Both the position numbers and the translations under genes were made by a program. A model generated the notes under the pieces. That model made no database searches, was not told the origin of the DNA, and saw nothing but the letters and a program-made list of their open reading frames with translations. DNA of 64,000 bases from Symbiodinium kawagutii (taxonomy: Eukaryota; Sar; Dinophyceae; Suessiales; Symbiodiniaceae). The DNA lies in NCBI GenBank assembly GCA_009767595.1, contig VSDK01024180.1, forward strand, positions 245,386-309,385. Direction: 5' to 3'. Below, piece after piece: positions 32,673 through 44,512 of this stretch (position 1 is its first letter; each line of letters opens with the position of its first letter).

Positions 32673-33450
32673 CAACTTTCCAAACGGAATGTTTGGTCAA
32701 GGTCAAAAAAGTTGGTTTTTTGGTTTTCCTTGAGTTTTTTTGGTTCTTTTGGTTTCTTTGGTTTTCCCTGTGTTTTTTTGGTTTTTCTTCAAAAGCAAAA
32801 AAATTCCTAGCTTTTTTGGTTTTTGACTAAAAACCAAGTTTTTCCAAGGAAAACCAAAAAACCAAAAAAACCAACTTTCCAAACAGAATGTTTGGTCAAG
32901 ATCAAAAAAGTTGTTTTTTTGGTTTTCCTTTAGTTTTTTTGTTTTTTTTGGTTTCTTTGGTTTTCCCTGTGTTTTTTTGGTTTTTCTTCACAAGCCAAAA
33001 TTGTCCTTGGGTTTTTTTGGTTTTTTGATGAAAAACCACCTTTTTCCAAGGAAAATTTTGGTTTTTGAAAAAAACCAAAAAACACAGGGAAAACCAAAGA
33101 AACCAAAAAAAAAAAATCAGGAAAACCAAAAAACCAATTTTTTTGACCTTGACCAAACATTCTGTTTGGAAAGTTGGTTTTTTGGTTTTCCTTGGAAAAA
33201 GTTGGTTTTTGGTCAAAAACCAAAAAAGCAAGCACAATTTTTGTTTTTGAAGAAAAACCAAAAAAACACAGGGAAAACCAAAGAAACCAAAAAAAACAAA
33301 AAAACTCAAGGAACACCAAAAAACCAACTTTTTTGACCTTGACCAAACATTATGTTTGGAAAGTTGGTTTTTTGGTTTTTTGGTTTTCCTTGGAAAAAGT
33401 TGGTTTTTGGTAAAACAAATTAAAACAAAGAACATTTTAGTTTTTGAGGA
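32673..33450. repeat. Inverted GGTTTT/AAAACC block
   Basis: The unit CCAAACAGAATGTTTGGTCA with AGGTCAAAAAAGTTGG occurs twice in one orientation (about 32,673 and 32,872) and twice inverted (about 33,140 and 33,327), giving a palindrome centred near 33,055. Confidence 0.85.
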
Positions 33451-33479
33451 CAAACTTAAAAAACAAAGAAACCAAAACT

Positions 33480-35228
33480 TTACTCTACTTACTCCACTCT
33501 ACTCTACTATCTTCTACTCTACTCTACTATACTCTACTCTACTATATTTTACTCTACTCTACTATTATATCTTTCTATACTCTACTATTTTCTTCTCTGC
33601 TCTATGCTTCTCTTCTCTGATCTACTCTACTCTAATATACTTTTTATAGTCTACTCTACTCTACCCTACCCTACTCTGCAGTTCAATGGTTTGATTCTAC
33701 AATGCTATACTATACTCTATTTTACTCTTCTATACTATCGCGTAGTCTGCTCTACTCTATTCTACTCTACTCGATTCCATTCTACTCTACTCTACTCTGC
33801 TCTACTCTACCCTATTCTGCTAGACTCTGCTCTTTTCTATTCTATTCTACTCTATTCTACTCTTTGCTAGTCTGCAACTCAATCATTTTACTCCACTATA
33901 TTTTTCTCTACTATGCTATTCTCCACTTTACTAGACTATACTATATGCTTCTCTTCTCTAATCGGCTCTATTCTATTATGCTGCACTGTATTCTGCCATA
34001 CTGTACTGTACTGTACTGTACTATGCTCCACTCTGCACTATTCCACTTTACTATACTATACTATATCATACTCTACTCCACTCTAGTCTAGTCTACTATA
34101 CTCCTCTCTTCTCTATTCTTTTGTGTTCTATTATACTTTACGATACCCTACTCTACTCTACTTCACTCTACTCTACTCTACTTTACTTGACTGTATTCTA
34201 CTCTATTCTACTCTGCTTTACTCTACTGCGCGATGCTTTTCCCTACTCTGCTCTACTCTTCTCTACTCTGCTCTACTCTACTCTGCTCTGCTCTGCTATA
34301 CTGTACGATACGAAATTATACTATACTATACCCTCCTATGTTTTATTCTACTCTATATATTCTACTCTTCTCTACTCTTTCCACTCTAGTATATTCGACT
34401 CTACTCTATCCTACTCTTCCCTACTCTAATCTACTATACTATATTCTACTCAATTCTACTCTACTATACTCTACTCTACTATATTCTACTTTAGTCTACT
34501 GTACTCTACTCTGCTCTACTCAATTCTATTCTACTGTACTCTACTCTATTCTACTATACTCTACTCTAATCTATTATACTATATTCTATTCAATTCTAGT
34601 CTACTGTACCCTACTCTACCCTAGTATATTCTACTTTAGTCTACTGTACTCTATTCTAGTCTAGTTTATTTTATTCTATTTTATTCTACTATACTCTACT
34701 CTACTAAATTCTACTCTACTAAATTGTGCTCTACTATTTTCTATTCTACTCTACTCTTCTTTACTCTACTCTACTCTGTTTTGACTCTACTCTACTATAT
34801 TGTGCCCTAGTCTATTCAAGTATAGTCTACTCTACTCTACTGTACTCTACTATACAACACTCTGTTCGACTCTATTCCATTCTCCTACTCTACCCTACTC
34901 TACTCTACTATCCTCTACTCTACTCTTCTTTATTCTACTCTGCTCTTCTCCTCTACTCAATTCTATTCTACTATACTCTACTCTACTCTCCTGTACTCTA
35001 TATGCCCTACTTTGCTCCATTCTACTCTACTCTACTATACTATACCTTACTCTACTCTACTCTACTCTGCTCTACTCTACTCTACTAAACTCTATTCTAC
35101 TATACTCTACATTACTCTACTGTTCTATACTATTTTCCACTCTACTATATTCTACTCTACTCTATTCTCGTCTTCTCTACTCTACTCTGCTCTACTCTAC
35201 TCTACTCCACTCTGCTCTACTCTACTCT
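33480..35228. repeat. Degenerate (TCTAC)n tract
   Basis: About 1.75 kb of CTCTA/CTATA pentamers. The 60-144-codon frames rich in Ser, Leu and Tyr over it are artefacts. Confidence 0.95.
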
Positions 35229-35537
35229 GACTAGAAGGTGGCAAAAGGTAGGTTTTTGGGGGGGGGGCTCAGCATATATATATATATATATATTTATCAA
35301 TCTATTTATATTCTTTTCATATATATATATATATATGTATGTATATATGTCCCAAAGTGAAGGCCCGCTCCTATGCTCACAACAAAAACTGTACTCCCAA
35401 CATGTTTGCGATGACAGATGCACCAGCAACGATGGGAAAATCTACGTTTTTTTCCCTTAGAGTTGGTGGTCAACAGAAGCCAGGTCCTTTTTCCCATCAA
35501 CAAGGGGCCCCCTTGAAACCATGATTGACCACTACAA

Positions 35538-35668
35538 AGGTGGGCCCCCAAACGCTATAAGTTGATTAATAAGCCAGTTGACTCAGTTGACTATAGTTAT
35601 ATCTACCATAACTGGTAGTTACCCTAGTTATAAGCCAAGTTAGCTAACTAAGGGGGCCCACCTTGCAA
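35538..35668. mobile_element. Inverted-repeat element, family I
   Basis: Arms CAAAGGTGGGCCCCCAAAC and AGGGGGCCCACCTTGCAACC around TAGTTATATCTACCATAACT. The core recurs at 48,905-48,955. Confidence 0.8.
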
Positions 35669-35750
35669 CCATTGGAAACCTTCACAATTGGTGGTCAAAA
35701 CAACGCTTTCCTGCAGTTTTTTCCAGCCAGCCTCTTGCAAGATGAACATC

Positions 35751-35830
35751 CCTACGGCCGCGCTTCCAGGCAACGAAGCCACCGTTCAAGGGCCAAGTGG
35801 CTGGAGACCAAAGGTGCCGTGGCCATGGTG
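35751..35830 (+). CDS. Candidate exon
   Basis: Coding-like RASRQRSHRSRAKWLETKGA near a TTCCAG acceptor; frame not certain. Confidence 0.25.
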
Positions 35831-36867
35831 GTTGTCCATGGCCATGGTGGTCGCACCAAGTCATGGCCATTGATGTGTTGGGCAAAGCATTAACCATAGG
35901 GGCTTGTAGACCAGCCAGATGACCCGCCTCAAGCGAGCAACCTCAGTGCCTCAGGATTCCTCAGCCCGGCCTTCGCTCGTTTCAGGTGTCCCAAGCTACG
36001 CCGAAACGGAGTTTCAACTCACTGGTGTCAGCTATAGCCAGGCACCAGCGGTGCTGACTGGCCAGGGAGTGAGTGAATGTGCGGTATAACTCCACCGACA
36101 CTGGCAGTTGATGACATGATGATGCTTAATGATAGGGTGTAATGATAGCAAAAATAGAATAAGCTGGTGGTCAACAACGGTTCATCATGATTTATCATGC
36201 TTGTACGGGTTAATTAATTAACAATGGTGAAGAGGGATACTGACAATACAGAATCATAATGAATATCTTGCTAGTTCATGGTCAAGCATGGTAGCATCTT
36301 TCGGAACGAAATGGTGAACATGAACCGTTCCAATTTGGTCCTGTTTATAGCGTTTTATTTCCAAAAGGAAAATCTCCCCGTTAAGCAAAACAGCTTCCAA
36401 GTTCACTGGCAAACTACAAAACCTTGCTGGTTGCTCCCATCAAAGGCAGATTATTTCCCCTGCTAATTTCATACTTCCAAACTCCGATGCGACCGCCCCA
36501 AGCCCAGCCTTTGCTGAAGTTTAACGTGAGCCTTCAAAACTCCTGTGAACCTTGTCCCGTTGACAGCCAGCCTTTGCTGGCCCAAACTTCCAACTTTGTC
36601 CCGTAACAGTTGTAAGACCACAGGCTGCCAGGCCGCAAATGCTGGGAATAGTGTTGCTTGCAGGTGATATTTTTCAGCCAATGATGATCATCCCAGCTGG
36701 CAACCAAGCTCAGAGACTACCATCTTTGTGGGTTCGATATGGTTCGATTGTTTATATATGGCTGAACTGACCATGGTTACAAACCATTTTCTCACTGGGA
36801 TGATAATCCAAGTGTACCCCAGACCTGTTGGTTTTTCTTGCACTCCTCCACGACGCCTTTCCGGAAG

Positions 36868-36948
36868 GAGCAAAAGTCGTTGCGACAAAGATTGGAGAAG
36901 CTGCAGAGTAAAGGCAAATATCCTGACAGCAAACTGTGGGAAGCTTAG
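36868..36948 (+). CDS. Terminal exon of an unidentified gene
   Basis: EQKSLRQRLEKLQSKGKYPD then SKLWEA, stop TAG at 36,946-36,948. Heptad-like charged helix. GGAAG acceptor. Confidence 0.45.
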   Translation, partial: EQKSLRQRLEKLQSKGKYPDSKLWEA

Positions 36949-37231
36949 AGATGAGAATAGATGAGATTATCAGAACGCAGCAATGTCAGAAGAGATGCAT
37001 GTGAGAACGTGATTTAGCAATGTCGCTGCAGATATTTGTATGAATATATTTATGTTTATTGCTCATATTTATAGATATGTATTTAGTAATGTTTGCACTA
37101 TCAGAGTTCCTCCAGCCAATCCCATATCCCCTCCCCTGTGATGATTGCCCAGTATCACCACTGGCGGGTTGGGCCGCTACTATTTCCCCATTTGGCTTTC
37201 TTATTGGTCGACCTATGCTGCATATTAAGCC

Positions 37232-37329
37232 TCGTTGGCGGTTTCAACCATTTCGTATGTTCCCTAGTATTACCACCTAATTGGTTGGTGGACTCATTTT
37301 TGTTCATAGGGGTTGAAACCACCAGCCAG
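37232..37329. mobile_element. Inverted-repeat element, family B copy 3
   Basis: GTTGGCGGTTTCAACC ... GGGGTTGAAACCACCAGCCA. The downstream sequence opens with KAAHWPVKSYPFSHHAPVGH, a possible exon starting at the element's right tip. Confidence 0.7.
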
Positions 37330-37499
37330 CATAAGGCGGCCCATTGGCCGGTGAAATCATACCCCTTTAGCCACCACGCGCCAGTTGGCCACAAACCCAT
37401 CCATCATCCACCCGTTTGGGGTCGCCAGTGATGCCCGATTCAGGGTGTTGCACCATCAACCGTCAACCAACCAATTAGTCAAAGTTTACCGAACCAGGT

Positions 37500-37975
37500 T
37501 AATCTGTAATGCTTGGTTGATCAATGGTTGGTTGATGTTTGATAAATTGTCATGATGAAACTTCAAGGTGCTCCATGCATTTGATAGTTGCCAACCGATC
37601 AACTCTGATTAGTTATTCATTTTTTGTTAGTAAGTAAGTATCATCCGTCGATAGTCACAAACCATTTTTGACTGTGCGTAATTCATCTCAACATCATTAG
37701 TTGGAATGATAATTACCAAGCATCATTATCCATTTTTTTGATACTTACTATCATTACCTATCTATTTTCTGTTGATAACTATCATTGCTTGATAATTACA
37801 AACCATTTGTTGATAGATATTCAGCTGATATATAACTACCAAACATCATTTTTGATAGATCATCATGTTCCGTTCATCATTTTTGATAGATAATCATGGT
37901 TAGTTAATCATTTTTGATAGATAATGATAATTCCAACCATCATTTTTCATAGATAATTACTATAGCCAACAGTTC
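37500..37975. other. AT-rich spacer
   Basis: Repeated CATCATTTTTGATAGATAAT units (37,840-37,960). No gene. Confidence 0.5.
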
Positions 37976-38120
37976 CAACTTCAGCTGCTGGAAGTGCCGC
38001 TGAGCCATTTCGACCTGCGAACTCCTCATCTCGGATTCGCGCCGAGGTTGAGCTCCTGCGGCACTTGCGGCATGTTGTTTGAGGCGCCGGAGCGCCGTTG
38101 TGACATGCCAAGCAGCGCAG
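37976..38120 (-). CDS. Candidate minus-strand exon
   Basis: Minus frame reads TALRRLKQHAASAAGAQPRR, ESEMRSSQVEMAQRHFQQLK, LELLA: a helical coiled-coil-like stretch. The plus strand is open too (EVPLSHFDLRTPHLGFAP), so the strand is not settled. Confidence 0.3.
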
Positions 38121-38436
38121 TCGGAATGAGAGGCGTCATAGCGATGATTAATTCGTGATCAATCGCTACTGTTGGTGTTTAGATATAGATAGCCAATTGA
38201 TATATGTAGATAGCGATCATTAGCTGGCCTTTCTATTATGAATCACTATCGTTGGTGCTTGCTCGCCATGGTCAAAAAATGCAATAAGGATTCATCGCTG
38301 ACCCATGATCCACCCTGATATTCCGAGCTCAGTCACCACTAGCGAGCCCCAGCTGGTAAGCCAGTAGGATGCCCAGCAAAACGGGTTGCATCTCCATTGG
38401 TTCTTGGTGATTGTTGGTGTGTGATCCCCGTCGTGA

Positions 38437-38553
38437 TGAACTATCTGGCTGGTTGGGAGCTAGCTGCTGCTGGAGCCAAGGATATCCCTAGGTCGCTTGA
38501 AGGGGGGAGCAAGGCCAGAAGCTACCAGGAGTGGCCTAACCAAATGGTAGTTG
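38437..38553. mobile_element. Family C element copy
   Basis: CTGGCTGGTTGGGAGC ... GGATATCCCTAGGTCGCTTG ... CCAAATGGTAG. Confidence 0.6.
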
Positions 38554-39706
38554 AATTGTCTATTAATGATCATTATCATGCAGCTTGGTTATTAATCGTC
38601 ATAATTCACCAGGAAAGTGTCCAGGAAAGTGGCTTCAGTACAATCATTTGTGGTTTGTCGGCATTTTCCTGTAAACTCAATCATGATTAATCAATCAATC
38701 ACTAGCTGTCAACCATAGTGCCACCATCATCCGACATCAGTTGATCATTACTTTGCTATCATACACTCTCAAATCACCCTAGTTTAACCATCTTCACCCC
38801 AGTTTAACCATAGTTTCACCATCATTGTTGCCAGTTAGCCATCATCAAACCATCATTGCCAAGCACTCACCACCTGTTGGTGGCCCTTCCTCGTGCGACC
38901 CTGGGGGGCTGATAGGTCGAAGAAGCCTTGAAGGCCATGAAAGATGCAGGCTCTACGGGACGGTCGGTGGTATCTGGTGGTAGTTGGATGTTAACCTACA
39001 ATGATGTTTAACTACAGGGGGAATTATGGTAAAGCTACGGTTGAACTAGAGCGAAGATGCTCAAACTAGGGTGAATTGATGGTTGGGTGAAAAATGAATA
39101 TAATGAATAATGGTGCTTAACGCTAGGGTGATTTTTTTTACCCTAAAAATGGAATTAGAGCCTAAAACCAGTGAACTCACTCTCTCGGGTTGCTGCTGGA
39201 CTGATTGACCGAGCATCACGTACTTTTGCCGCATGAATCGCCGACCTGACTATCCATCGTGCATAGTTTATGAATAGCCAATTCAGCGCAGTACAATGCA
39301 CTAATATGCAGGAAAGCCGGCAACAGTTTATATATTTTAGCAATCATACCTTCACCTTCAAGTACATTTAGGCAATATGAACATCAAATATCTTCGAGAT
39401 AATTCATGCACTTACAATCTTATATTTGTATTCATATCTTTAGATATGTATCATCTATAGTTACGAATGCTATTCTATACATGTTGTATCATTATACATG
39501 TTTTTCATATATACACACATGTTTCTGTTTGTAAATTGATATATATATATATGTGCTTTTTATATTGTTTTGTGCAAAGGCTCCATTTTTCATGGTATTT
39601 GCATGGTATTTGCTCATTATACATTCTACATTTATGAGCTCTATATGGCCACCGGGTGGACTGTTGAGGTGGGTCCCCGGGCTCCCGCAACGGTGCAGGT
39701 GTGCAG

Positions 39707-39779
39707 GTGCCCTTTGCCAGCAACGAGGCGGCCCTGCAAGCCTGCTGGGGATCCCAGCGATGCCACACGAGGTGTTCAG
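39707..39779 (+). CDS. Candidate exon
   Basis: VPFASNEAALQACWGSQRCH then TRCS, GTGCAG acceptor, TCAG|GC donor. Confidence 0.35.
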
Positions 39780-39918
39780 GCTGGCGCTGGTTGGACCAGC
39801 CTGACATGTGCAGGTGGCAACAAGTCTCATGAATGGTGGACAAGTGTGGGTAGATCTGAAAAATATGACAAGATGACAAGTGTGTATAGATCTAGCGGTT
39901 GTCAAACCAAGCCTGGAG

Positions 39919-39974
39919 AGAAGAAGAAGAAGAAGAAGAAGAAGAAGAAGAAGAAGAAGAAGAAGAAGAAGAAA
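39919..39974. repeat. (GAA)n microsatellite
   Basis: About 56 bp of GAA. Confidence 0.95.
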
Positions 39975-40059
39975 GATCTGAACATATCATCGGATTTTCG
40001 TCTAACCAGTTGGATATTTGTACGTCAGCGTGAGCGCTTAATTCTATGTGCTCCATGGG

Positions 40060-40170
40060 GTGGAGCAGTTGGGCGCGGGACCTACGGATGCCAACGCCCT
40101 CGCAAGGCATTGCCCAGGGCCAATGGGAAAAGGCGCGGTGCTTGGCTGCGCGGACGTGTTGGAACTGGGA
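40060..40170 (+). CDS. Candidate exon, possibly PPR-like
   Basis: One frame reads TPSQGIAQGQWEKARCLAAR; dinoflagellate PPR repeats often carry 'GGQWEkAl.Ll'. Another frame reads GAGPTDANALARHCPGPMGK. The choice is uncertain. Confidence 0.25.
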
Positions 40171-40266
40171 AAGGGTCATGCTCTTTGGTGGTCCCATTGC
40201 CATGCTTTTGATAGATCCATCTGCCATAGAACTAGTTACTGTAGTTGGCTTTCCTATTGAAAATGG

Positions 40267-40373
40267 AGATTTCTCCAAAATAGGGGGCCGCTCAAATGGA
40301 CGGTTTATTACTGTGAACGGTTATGAAGGATGACTTGGGGCGTCACTTGGGGTCACTTATTTTGAGAAACACC
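40267..40373. mobile_element. Inverted-repeat element, family A copy 7
   Basis: TTTCTCCAAAATAGGGGG ... CACTTATTTTGAGAAACACC. Confidence 0.75.
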
Positions 40374-40410
40374 GAAACGATGGTTTCCGCTGCCTACTCT
40401 CAACAATCTC

Positions 40411-40490
40411 TGGCTGGTGCCTTCAAACTTTCCAAATGATCGGTTACTTGACCGATATTTTGTCACAGTGGTGGTTCAACCACCAACCAG
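40411..40490. mobile_element. Inverted-repeat element, family B copy 4
   Basis: GGCTGGTGCCTTCAAAC ... GTGGTTCAACCACCAACCAG. Confidence 0.6.
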
Positions 40491-41005
40491 ATCCCTGTTT
40501 GACTAGGACGTTCATTTTGTGTTCGGTATGTTGGATCTATTTCAAGCTCTAAGCGGAATCTTCCATGAAGGTGCGCGTGGAGGTTTGATGCTTCTATGAT
40601 GCCAAGCCTGTTAGCCCAATAATATGCATTTTCTTCCCCATACAAATCATTTGTAAGCGTTGTGTGTGTGTGTGTTTCACCGCACCGCTAGGTCTTCAAA
40701 GGTATTCTCACAAATAGATCAGGTCAATTCTGATCATCCATGATGAATCGCGGGTTATTGGTGTGATGATTTACGTCTTCTTCATTGTCTGATCGTGATG
40801 ATCCTAATTCCTTTGATTGGCCCCTTTGGATTATGGTTGATGACCTGCTCTGCAGCATCATCACTGCAAGTAACCAATGCCCTGCATCCAACCAACCAAC
40901 CCTGCCAGACAAAACTAAAAACACTGTGACTAATGTCACTGGAGATGATTCTGGGAGTGCAACCGTCATGAAGCACCATTGAGGCCATGTCTTTGCTTGG
41001 TATTT

Positions 41006-41094
41006 CTGGTGGGTGATTTTGACCAAAGGTAGTTCTTCACAAATGGTTGGTCGACTCCCGTTTTTCCTGACAGGGCGGTTCAACCACCAACCAG
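41006..41094. mobile_element. Inverted-repeat element, family B copy 5
   Basis: CTGGTGGGTGATTTTGACC ... GCGGTTCAACCACCAACCAG. Confidence 0.6.
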
Positions 41095-41198
41095 TTGTTA
41101 ATAATGAAATTGATTATATAACCACTACTAATCAATCATTATCAGCCATCATAGGAGATTTACAGTGTTCACTTCTCGGCCATTTCTTGGCCCCTGCT

Positions 41199-41238
41199 GA
41201 CGTTGTCGCTCCAACCGGGAAGACGTTGTCGCTCCAAC
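41199..41238. repeat. 17-bp direct repeat next to an exon
   Basis: GACGTTGTCGCTCCAAC at 41,199-41,215 and again at 41,222-41,238. Confidence 0.9.
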
Positions 41239-41250
41239 GAAGTGCCGAAG

Positions 41251-41298
41251 GCCTTGTGTCTCTTCGAGGGCTTTCGCGATGCAGTGGAACCTTCCAGG
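41251..41298 (+). CDS. Candidate exon, PPR-like
   Basis: Reads ALCLFEGFRDAVEPSR, preceded in the same frame by SNEVPK, which recalls the PPR pattern 'vpkAl.lfe.m......p...t'. Acceptor CGAAG, donor AGG|GTGCGC. Confidence 0.4.
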
Positions 41299-42093
41299 GT
41301 GCGCACCGATGCCGTGGATGGGTGTGGGCGGTGAAGATGATGCATGGTGAGTCATGGCAGGTGGTCCCGAGGGAGCAGCCCTGTATATCCTGTATCCTTC
41401 TACTGGGGGAGCTGCCCCCGGGGTGTTGAAACTGTTTGGTAGCAACGGTTTCATGAAAGTCCATGGCACTTCAACATGATCGATGGACATCAAGCGTTAT
41501 CAGCCATCATCAAAATATCATTGATCAACAATTAATGGTCATCAACCATCATGAACTTGATTGATGGCACCACCTGTGATGGTATCATTTTGATGCTTAG
41601 TGAACTGTTGGTGAGTGGCCCACAATGAGGAAACTGAGGAGCTTCAGTTGTTGCTGGTTGCTGTTACTGGTTGATGCGGTTGTTGCTGGACAGCTAGGCT
41701 CCGTGCATGGTCAAGAGCGGTCAACAGTGGGTTGAAAATGATTTTGATATTGGTGATCAATATGCCAAATAGCATGGTTCATTCTTCCATGTGATTTGTG
41801 AGTGTAAGTAAGCTTAATGCCATAATTGTTGGTGGATGCCAAAATCGCTACGTACTCATCATTAGAATGGCGTCTCATCTTGGTTGTACTTGACCTAATC
41901 AGCCACACTTAAACATGAGCCATGATCGTTGATCAACCTACTCACCTTTAAGTTTTACTTTTATTTTTTCCATATAGTTCACACCAATGGTGCATAATAC
42001 ACAACTGTGGCAGTCTATTCAGCCATTTTTTTCAATAGATATAGTTTACAACGATGAATCATTTGTTTCACAATCTCAACTGTGGCTGCTGAG

Positions 42094-42147
42094 CGGGCCA
42101 AGCATGACAGGAAGGTGTTGCAAGGCAGCACGTGGAAGCGACTTTAG
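42094..42147 (+). CDS. Terminal exon candidate
   Basis: RAKHDRKVLQGSTWKRL then TAG; basic C-terminus. Confidence 0.35.
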   Translation, partial: RAKHDRKVLQGSTWKRL

Positions 42148-43281
42148 GTTTTGATTGGAGTGGTTGACGGGTTGATGGTTGATAAATGTTGATGACTTTG
42201 GTTTGTTGACCCTTGTGACCTAGCCAAAGTGAACTCAGTGGGGGGTACCACCCTGTAGTGGTTGATTGACTGTGGTGGTTCCTGATAGTTCATTCACAAC
42301 ATCAATAGCGATCTAGAATGGTTCTGACGTCTATATTAACTAGTGATGGCTGATGATGCTTGATGGTAGGAATGGCGGATGATGCTGATGCCTAGAATGT
42401 TTGATTCTGACAAAGGTCATCCTTCATGGTGCATTGGAGGTCAAGTTTCTTCCCAATACGCGGTTCGGCTTGGCTCAGGATTTCTTTCCCTTCCACGCTA
42501 AGTAGCCTTTGACGCACCAAGGGACTCTAGTTGGAGCACCTTCAGAAACACGTGGGCATAGAGATATTTAGAGACAGAGATTTCTACATTTTCCACAAAT
42601 GCTGGTACTTACATCCACTGGTCAGTATCCAGCTGTCCACAACCATTCTTAATAGGGAAACCGCCAGCTACTTGGAGGTACACCAGTTTTGGAAAAACAT
42701 AATGTATATATTCGTGTATGGCCTGCGTGCATGTATACACATCGGAATGCATGCACCCGGATCTGGATTTTCCCTGACGCACGTTGGTATATATGCGTGC
42801 CTGTCGTATCGAAATGTGCTTACATGTCTGTCATCCACAGTATGTATATATATATATATATGTTTGATATGATTCTATCAGATTCTTTCTTTCCATAAGG
42901 AGATATATGAGCATTGCCCAGGAAGGAATTGTCAATTGATGGACTTGATGCGACTTTGATTTTATGACTGTAGTTTATGGTGTGGATTCAGTGAGCACTA
43001 TTGCAAAACATTCAATTTGTCTTCAACCAACTGGTCTACTCGCTTCCACTTGTGCATCAGCAACACACCTTTATGTCTCTTGGTATAGGTGCATGTCCGG
43101 AAAGTATATGCACATATGCAGTCCCATGTCCTCCTTTAACATGATTTCTTGAATGTGTGGTGTTCATACACTGGTTCATGTTTGATTATAGGTGACAAGA
43201 ACCAGCAATAATAGGGGATGGCCCTGGATAGCCAACAATAAGACTTTATGCTTCAATCAATCTACGAATCGATGTTTGCAG

Positions 43282-43430
43282 TTCTTTGTCGCGTGCCGGC
43301 GCTCTGCCATGAAGCTTTTTGTGAAACCCATCGCGGGCTTCATTGTTGAAGGACGGGGCGTTTCGGCTCAGGGGCGAATGCCGAAAACCTCGGGTGTCGC
43401 TACCCCCATGATGATCAAGAACCTGTGCAT
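43282..43430 (+). CDS. Exon of unidentified gene
   Basis: FFVACRRSAMKLFVKPIAGF, IVEGRGVSAQGRMPKTSG and VATPMMIKNLCM between TTGCAG and a GTACAG donor. Ends in phase 2, which fits the next exon. Confidence 0.45.
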
Positions 43431-43557
43431 GTACAGCAGCTCCTGGATTACTACTTAGTGGGAATATGATGGAATATCACGGAATTTCAGTACGGATCAC
43501 GGATAGGCGATTTGCTTCTGGTCAGGTGGATGCTGGCACAGCACATCAACATGATTC

Positions 43558-43649
43558 ACCTGAAACCCATATGACCCTTGTTTTGGATGGTCAACCCCGA
43601 ATTCTATGGGTGTCAAACCTAGCAAAACAAGGGTCTTTTAGGCTCCAGG
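43558..43649. mobile_element. Inverted-repeat element, family E copy 1
   Basis: CCTGAAACCCATATGACCC ... AAACAAGGGTCTTTTAGGCT; a second small palindrome (GCTTAGGTCTTG / CCTAAAGACC) follows at 43,650-43,710. Confidence 0.75.
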
Positions 43650-43880
43650 CATGCTTAGGTCTTGTCTTGTTTTGCTCAGGTGCACAGTTTACATGCCTAA
43701 AGACCTACGTTTTTGACACATTCCAACGTACCTTGAGCCTCAAAGAGCCTCAATTACCCCATAAAGTGGGTGAGTGCCTAGAAAACACAACTAGTGTCTA
43801 GTTGATGAACCATGTTAAGTCAGAATTGAGAATTACTGACCATCATTTTCACTCTTAAACGCAACCTGTTTGCCGAACAG

Positions 43881-43958
43881 TGTCTATGTCGAACACCGGC
43901 GACGCGACCTGTCAGGAGATGAGGGAACTGCCCTGGTGGAGGATATCGTTGGCCCGCG
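43881..43958 (+). CDS. Exon of unidentified gene
   Basis: VYVEHRRRDLSGDEGTALVE then DIVGPR, joined in phase to 43,282-43,430; GC donor at 43,959. Confidence 0.45.
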
Positions 43959-44226
43959 GCTTGGCCCTCCAACATGTATGGCTGGTGTTTCTTTTTTTGT
44001 GTCGTCCGGGCAATTCTTAACAAATGGTTAGTTTATTTTCTGCTTGGTGTTTTCAAACATTTTTTGTTTTCCAAAGAAATCAACAAATGGTTTGAAATTA
44101 GGAAATGTTTTCCAAATATACATATTTTTCCCCACCTGCAAGGTGAGGATTGTTAGATTTAATGTCAGCTGCCTCCTCTCCTCTCCTTCTTCTCCTCCGC
44201 CTCGCCGGACCTCAACTACGATGAGC

Positions 44227-44415
44227 ACTCCCGAGTGTTCCCTGCCGGACCTCAACCAAGACCATCCACGCGCAGTGTTCCCTGCCGGACCTCAACCACG
44301 ACCATCCACGCCCACTGTCCCTGCCGGACCTCAACCACGACCATCCACGCCCAGTGTTCCCTGCCGGACCTCGACCACGACCATCTACGCCCAGTGTTCC
44401 CTGCCGGACCTCAAC
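44227..44415. repeat. About 41-bp tandem repeat, 4-5 copies
   Basis: Unit CCTGCCGGACCTCAACCACG + ACCATCCACGCCCAGTGTTC; copies differ by a few bases. Confidence 0.9.
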
Positions 44416-44423
44416 TCCCCTGC

Positions 44424-44512
44424 CAAAAGCTATGCCAGATAGATAGCCAAAAGCTATGCCAGATAGAATGCCAAAAGCTATGCCAGATAGAATGCCAAAA
44501 GCTATGTTCTCC
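44424..44512. repeat. 24-bp tandem repeat, array 1
   Basis: GCCAAAAGCTATGCCAGATA + GAAT, about 3.5 copies. The same unit forms array 2 at 48,298. Confidence 0.95.

Larger units (their letters stand above)
32450..35348. mobile_element. Low-complexity element with inverted termini
   Basis: Left end: (TA)14, then GGTAGG, a C run, AAAACCTACCTTTTT (32,478-32,506). Right end: AAAAGGTAGGTTTTTGGGGG and a G run, CTCAGCA, then (TA)n (35,243-35,348). These ends are inverted copies. Inside are an inverted AAACC/GGTTT block and a long TCTAC tract, with no coding frame. It looks like one inserted unit. Confidence 0.7.

Noticed and set aside
32902..33453. 183-codon minus-strand frame rich in F, G and K, and its plus-strand partners
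   Set aside because: Translation of the AAACC/GGTTT low-complexity block; no codon bias, and all frames look alike.
33480..35234. Several Ser/Leu/Tyr-rich open frames of 70-144 codons
   Set aside because: Artefacts of the TCTAC tract.
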